Assembly: GCF_900168065.1 (NCBI RefSeq)
Contig: NZ_FUZZ01000001.1
Location: 1,116,001 to 1,180,000, forward strand
DNA length: 64,000 nucleotides
Source of the DNA: Chitinophaga ginsengisegetis
Lineage (GTDB): Bacteria > Bacteroidota > Bacteroidia > Chitinophagales > Chitinophagaceae
Direction: 5' to 3'
Below, in pieces: positions 60,219-64,000 of the stretch; the first letter of the stretch is position 1, and every line of letters starts with the position of its first letter. Made by a program: the position numbers and the translations under genes. The notes beneath the pieces are model-generated. The model ran no database searches and was not told where the DNA came from. It saw only the letters and a program-made list of their open reading frames with translations.

Positions 60219-62728
60219 ACGCTTCTTTTTCGTTTGAATAATTTTTCGAACCGCACATAAGCAAGTATGGCTACTGCTATGATGAAAAGCGCCCATTCGT
60301 GCGGTTCGGGTACGGCGCCATGACCTTTCAGAGAAGCATTTTTCAGGCTGTTTACATCATCGCTGATCTTGAATTTATCGTAGTCGGCCTGTGTTTCAAG
60401 CACAATTAAACTGGACAACGGCGTGACCACGTAAGCGGCTTTGGCGGCATTGATCAACGCTGTATCGGAGGACAAATCTTCTCCTGTAACTTTTGGCCCC
60501 AGTTCTTTCAGGATGGAATTGTAAGCGAACAGGCGCGCCAGGTGATCCGGCCCCTCTGTTTGAGTGTTATCCATGCTGCGGGCAATGCGGATTTGCGCAT
60601 CTTCCATAATCAGCTGGTTACTGTCTTCCTCCTGGCGCAGGAAGCTATTGTTACGTAACTGCGCCAGCAACTGATCCTTTGTTCCGTTTTCGTATACCAG
60701 TGACCGTGACTCCTTCAGCGTAGCCAGGTAAGGGCTTAGGGTATTACTTATATTGTATAATCTTATTTTTTCGTGAGATAGAAAACGGCGCAGGTTATTC
60801 CTGAAAGCGGAAGTATCCAGGTCGCTGAGTTGAGGCGAAATATTGTCTGAAGCGCTGATCACCAGTGCTGTTGCAGGGTTTGTTATTTTATAAAATGGGA
60901 ACAGGGAAAAGCGTTGATCGTGCAATTCGTTGAAGAGTGATTGCTTGTTATCTTCCTTCACTGCCATCATCCCTTTGCGGGGATGAAATATCCATACCTT
61001 TTTATTGTTGAGTTGAGAGATGATCTCCCGGTAATCATCATAGCTCCAGCTATTATTTACATCCAGGTAGTAGTTTTCCGGTACAAATAATTCATAGGAA
61101 GGTTGGTAGGGCAACAACGTATATCGTTGACCGTTAAAGCTGAAAGCCGCATTGTCTGTTGCTTCATTGCGCATTGTCAACTCCCAGTCCGCATCATACT
61201 TCCCGGTTTTTCCGACCGTCTTCCCCTTGTCTGAATAGAACCCACCGGGATAGCTCAGTTCTCCGGGCCATTTATCCATATTGAGTTTTACTTCGTAATG
61301 CGCATCCTCATGTGCCGGGCCTTCAAACCATACCGGTTGATACACCAGTTTACCGTGTTGCACTTTCAATGGCGAAGTGATCCCGATCTTAAATTTCCGT
61401 TCTTCATTCTGTAGTACGGGGAATACACGTACTACTACGCGGTTGCCTTCCTGCCAGTGTACCACCGACGGATCGCGTTGTTGCCGGCCTACAATTTCCG
61501 AATAGGCTTCCGTGGCTTTCGCCTGGGTGGTGAGGATGGCTTTTTCTTCATGGTTATTGATCCACAACGAGAGAGAAGTAACTACTGCGCCCTCCGGGAG
61601 ATGAAATGTGTAAATGGCTTCTTCGCTGCTGCTCCATCTGCGTTTGGGAATATTTTTAACCGTGTAAATATTTTCCGTGTAGGCCAAGTGATACTGTGGC
61701 CAGATGTTGGCGGTTGTACTTACGCCGGTAGTTACCAGGTCTTTTCCGGTCCAGTAGCGGTCTACCGTATAATGTCTTTTATCAAACATTACGTTCAGCA
61801 TCTTCAGGCGGTCTTCCTCCGGGATAGTTATAGTACCCAAAAATGCGCCGGCGGTCATAAACAGCGGATCATGTGTTCGTCTTTCTCCAAACTCCCTGTC
61901 GGGCATATCCCAAAGATTGAAACCCGACTGCACACCCGGGCTGGTATAAACGATATCCGTTTTCAGCAGCTGCGCTGTTATGAACCCGGTCCCGGCCTCC
62001 TGCGCGGCACTGATCCAGGGTGGCAACTCCTCTGTTACTGCAATATTACTTTTCGTATAGGCGTGCTCCATTTTGCTTTTGTCGTTCGCATACGCCGCCA
62101 TGTATAGCACTACTGCCAGTGCTGCCACTGCGCCCGACCACAAATAGGTGAGCCGGTAGCTGCGCACCGGCCATACCAGTTTTCTTACCATCCGGAAGTT
62201 AAACCAGAGCAGGAAAATGGGTGAAAATGTAACGATGGAAAGTCCGATGGCCAACAGGCCGATCAGGCTTACCAGGTACACCGGCAACAGGTAAAAAGCC
62301 AGGTAAAAGGGCAGCAGCAATGTAAAGCCCAGTACCGCGCATTGCAGGTATTTTACCCATTCCGGCCATCTTTCAAAAAATCCAAATGCCAGTATATTGG
62401 CGCAGATAAAAATCAGCATAACCGCCGACCAGGTAGAAGATGATTCAAATACACGAATGGACTCATTCACCGTATAGGCATCTGTGAGCAGCAGCACTAC
62501 GAATACAGACATTACTTTTCTTCTTCCCTCCCAGGGTTTAAGAAAGCCGCCGATCCAGCAACTGAAAAAATAAAGTAAAGTAATCAGGTGTGTAATGATG
62601 AATACGCCGTCGGAATTTGTACCTGCCGGTGGAAAGGCGGAATAGCACCTGGCGATAAGGGCGAAACATAGCAATGTAAGGCCGAACACATAGGGTGCCG
62701 GCAGGGTTCTGGAGGTATTGACTTCCAT
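60212..62728 (-). CDS. XrtN-system VIT-domain protein with PEP-CTERM-like tail
   Basis: An 838-residue protein, the presumed sole substrate of exosortase N. The N-terminal quarter has about eight membrane helices (about 13-32, 41-63, 71-86, 97-117, 125-185 in several spans, 192-212). A VIT (vault/inter-alpha-trypsin) domain follows at about 340-470 (YTFHLPEGAVVTSLSLWI, KATEAYSEIVGRQQRDPSVV) and a long region (about 480-790) without a recognised domain. The end has AVPEPHEWALFIIAV, a membrane helix and a basic KLFKRKR tail: the three-part PEP-CTERM layout. No von Willebrand A domain is evident. Its promoter has a -7 box TATATTTG, and an inverted repeat lies upstream. Confidence 0.82.
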   Translation of the reverse strand: MEVNTSRTLPAPYVFGLTLLCFALIARCYSAFPPAGTNSDGVFIITHLITLLYFFSCWIGGFLKPWEGRRKVMSVFVVLLLTDAYTVNESIRVFESSSTWSAVMLIFICANILAFGFFERWPEWVKYLQCAVLGFTLLLPFYLAFYLLPVYLVSLIGLLAIGLSIVTFSPIFLLWFNFRMVRKLVWPVRSYRLTYLWSGAVAALAVVLYMAAYANDKSKMEHAYTKSNIAVTEELPPWISAAQEAGTGFITAQLLKTDIVYTSPGVQSGFNLWDMPDREFGERRTHDPLFMTAGAFLGTITIPEEDRLKMLNVMFDKRHYTVDRYWTGKDLVTTGVSTTANIWPQYHLAYTENIYTVKNIPKRRWSSSEEAIYTFHLPEGAVVTSLSLWINNHEEKAILTTQAKATEAYSEIVGRQQRDPSVVHWQEGNRVVVRVFPVLQNEERKFKIGITSPLKVQHGKLVYQPVWFEGPAHEDAHYEVKLNMDKWPGELSYPGGFYSDKGKTVGKTGKYDADWELTMRNEATDNAAFSFNGQRYTLLPYQPSYELFVPENYYLDVNNSWSYDDYREIISQLNNKKVWIFHPRKGMMAVKEDNKQSLFNELHDQRFSLFPFYKITNPATALVISASDNISPQLSDLDTSAFRNNLRRFLSHEKIRLYNISNTLSPYLATLKESRSLVYENGTKDQLLAQLRNNSFLRQEEDSNQLIMEDAQIRIARSMDNTQTEGPDHLARLFAYNSILKELGPKVTGEDLSSDTALINAAKAAYVVTPLSSLIVLETQADYDKFKISDDVNSLKNASLKGHGAVPEPHEWALFIIAVAILAYVRFEKLFKRKRSVC

Positions 62729-62750
62729 TATAGATGATTTGAATACGCCC

Positions 62751-62758
62751 CAAATATA
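62751..62758 (-). promoter_or_regulatory. Candidate -7 element of the VIT/XrtN operon
   Basis: On the minus strand TATATTTG matches TAnnTTTG, about 23 bases before the start codon. TTTG occurs 24 bases further upstream inside an inverted repeat, a little beyond the usual spacing. Confidence 0.5.
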
Positions 62759-62770
62759 TAAAATAAAAAG

Positions 62771-62789
62771 TACTTTGCATTACAAAGTA
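62771..62789. promoter_or_regulatory. Inverted repeat upstream of the VIT/XrtN operon
   Basis: TACTTTGCATTACAAAGTA: perfect 7-base arms around a 5-base spacer. It covers the place of the -33 box, so a dimeric regulator bound here would control the operon. Confidence 0.55.
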
Positions 62790-62829
62790 TAAATAAAAAT
62801 CAGCTTGATTAGAAAATCATCGCCAGGAA

Positions 62830-64000
62830 CTAATCAGTTATACCGTATGCCTTACGGATATCCTGTTGCAATATGTTGGGAGCAGGAAGTGTATGTATAC
62901 CCGTCCTATTTATCGTTAAACCGGCATAAGCCAGGTATTGCTGATAGTTAACAGGATCGGGCGTTTCCACATATACAAAGAAGTCGGCCAGGGATTGTCC
63001 GGCAATGGTTTCACATGTTTCCCGGAACTCGGCTGGTGTAAATCCGCGTTGGAGTTGCAGGTAATACTGCCGGTATAAAGCCCGCATCACATCATCGAGC
63101 GATTGCTTATTATGTGTAGCATAACGGATCCGCAGATCCAGCAGAAAGGCAAGCACCGGCCCTTTTTCATAACAGGAAATGGTTTTGGCCGGATCACCGC
63201 CAAAGGGTCCATCATCCCAGGTTTCATAGCTGGCAGCGGTAACAGATTGTACCTTGTTGCCCGGCCGTTGTTCACATGACTGTATATGCCGGTTCAATGC
63301 CTGCAATAAGTCGGCACCAGACATCAGCCCCGCCCTTTGCAGCACCAGGTACTCATAGTATACCGTGAATCCTTCCGATACCCACAGCAGCTTTGTACGA
63401 TTAGCAGCATCATAATTAAAAGGTCCCAGTTCCACAGGGCGGATCCGCTTTACATTATAATGATGGAAATATTCATGTGCCAGGAAACTATAGGTTCTCT
63501 GACGTGCTGCTTTATCATTTAATTCTTCCCCGGTAAAAGATACGGCCGTTGAATTCAAATGCTCTATACCTCCCTGCCCTGGCCCGATTCCCAGAAAGGT
63601 ATAGTGATCATAGGGAATATCCCCGATGATCCCGGCTGCTGTGCCGACTATCTTTTCCAGGTCGCTCATAAACTGACCGCGGTTAAAATTACCCGGCTGA
63701 AAAGCGGTGAAATAATGAGGGATCCCTTTTACTTTAAACGCGGGAAACGATTCCAGGTCGCCCATCAGTAAGGGGCTGTCGTATAGCACATCAAAGCTCG
63801 CGGCGGTGTAAGTATGCTTACTCAGTGTATCCATTCCCGTAGCCACCTGCCAGTTGCCATATGGCTGTACGGTGAGCAGAACGGGCCAATCCGTTTTCCC
63901 CTCCGGATGCATAAAAACGCCGGCGGGTGTAATATAGCCGTGGTCCTTATCCAGGTAGCTCGTGGCTACAAAATTACGGCGGGCAGTTACTTTGTAAGTA
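62830..64000 (-). CDS. M61 family metallopeptidase, 5' end beyond the window
   Basis: C-terminal 389 residues of a gluzincin. The reading frame stays open to the right edge, with FVATSYLDKDHGYITPAG just before the internal ATG, so the start lies outside. The zinc motif is LAHEYFHHYNVKRIRP (two His of HExxH) with the third ligand Glu in WVSEGFTVYYEY; this is the M61 glycyl-aminopeptidase pattern. M61 proteins usually end in a PDZ domain, but here the chain stops soon after the peptidase helical region (TINRTGIHTLPAPN), so the PDZ seems absent. It probably acts in the periplasm or is lipid-anchored. The stop lies 102 bases upstream of the VIT gene start. Confidence 0.88.
   Translation of the reverse strand, partial: TYKVTARRNFVATSYLDKDHGYITPAGVFMHPEGKTDWPVLLTVQPYGNWQVATGMDTLSKHTYTAASFDVLYDSPLLMGDLESFPAFKVKGIPHYFTAFQPGNFNRGQFMSDLEKIVGTAAGIIGDIPYDHYTFLGIGPGQGGIEHLNSTAVSFTGEELNDKAARQRTYSFLAHEYFHHYNVKRIRPVELGPFNYDAANRTKLLWVSEGFTVYYEYLVLQRAGLMSGADLLQALNRHIQSCEQRPGNKVQSVTAASYETWDDGPFGGDPAKTISCYEKGPVLAFLLDLRIRYATHNKQSLDDVMRALYRQYYLQLQRGFTPAEFRETCETIAGQSLADFFVYVETPDPVNYQQYLAYAGLTINRTGIHTLPAPNILQQDIRKAYGITD

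Noticed and set aside
60219-60296. N-terminal extension of exosortase N
   Set aside because: It lies inside the VIT gene, and the frame before the overlapping ATG has no membrane or family character.
1-64000. Mobile elements, CRISPR arrays, defence islands, tRNA or rRNA genes
   Set aside because: Looked for transposase, integrase, Cas and nuclease motifs, terminal repeats and cloverleaf signals; found none.

Overview
The window is ordinary chromosomal DNA of a member of the Bacteroidota, most likely a Chitinophaga-like member of the Chitinophagaceae. The evidence is a SusC/SusD pair, a hybrid two-component AraC-type sensor, DUF3857 transglutaminases, a NUDIX-type regulator, an exosortase N locus, and promoters of the Bacteroidota form (TTTG about 20 bases before TAnnTTTG). 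I see no tRNA, rRNA, insertion sequence, CRISPR array or prophage. About 41 protein genes, one likely small RNA and several regulatory sites can be supported.

Layout. 1-826: N-terminal part of ClpB, cut by the window edge. 1033-10629: housekeeping and surface genes (beta-helix/PDZ protein, DUF937-OmpA protein, two DUF3857/transglutaminase proteins, QueG, an amidotransferase-fold secreted protein). About 10805-10952: a free-standing small-RNA candidate with its own promoter and terminator. 11034-23982: a polysaccharide utilization locus with a hybrid sensor/AraC regulator, a possible tiny membrane protein, a GH31 enzyme with a PA14 insert, SusC, SusD and a PKD-like surface lipoprotein. 24244-31146: an RBBP9-like hydrolase, a phosphodiesterase-alkaline phosphatase fusion, a GH2 enzyme, a NUDIX-fold regulator and a HAD protein.

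31368-47950 is the most unusual part. A leftward signalling operon (hybrid histidine kinase, CheR, CheB, receiver-kinase) is divergent from a tightly packed rightward operon: single-domain response regulator, membrane-anchored HEAT-repeat protein, two tandem GT2 synthases, a 953-residue TPR/YaiO-type outer-membrane protein and a DUF4838 glycosidase-like lipoprotein. I read it as a synthase-dependent exopolysaccharide production and export system with its own chemosensory-like control module. The polymer is unknown.

48035-54384: a TetR repressor and a TolC/adaptor/RND efflux operon joined by three copies of one 18-base operator; copy 1 lies inside the tetR promoter and copy 3 covers the tolC start codon. 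54451-58888: small barrel proteins, an aldose epimerase, an SDR reductase, a lipase-like hydrolase and a small membrane protein. 58878-62728: exosortase N and its single VIT-domain partner, translationally overlapped, with a PEP-CTERM-like tail on the partner and a perfect inverted repeat upstream. 62830-64000: an M61 peptidase cut by the window edge.
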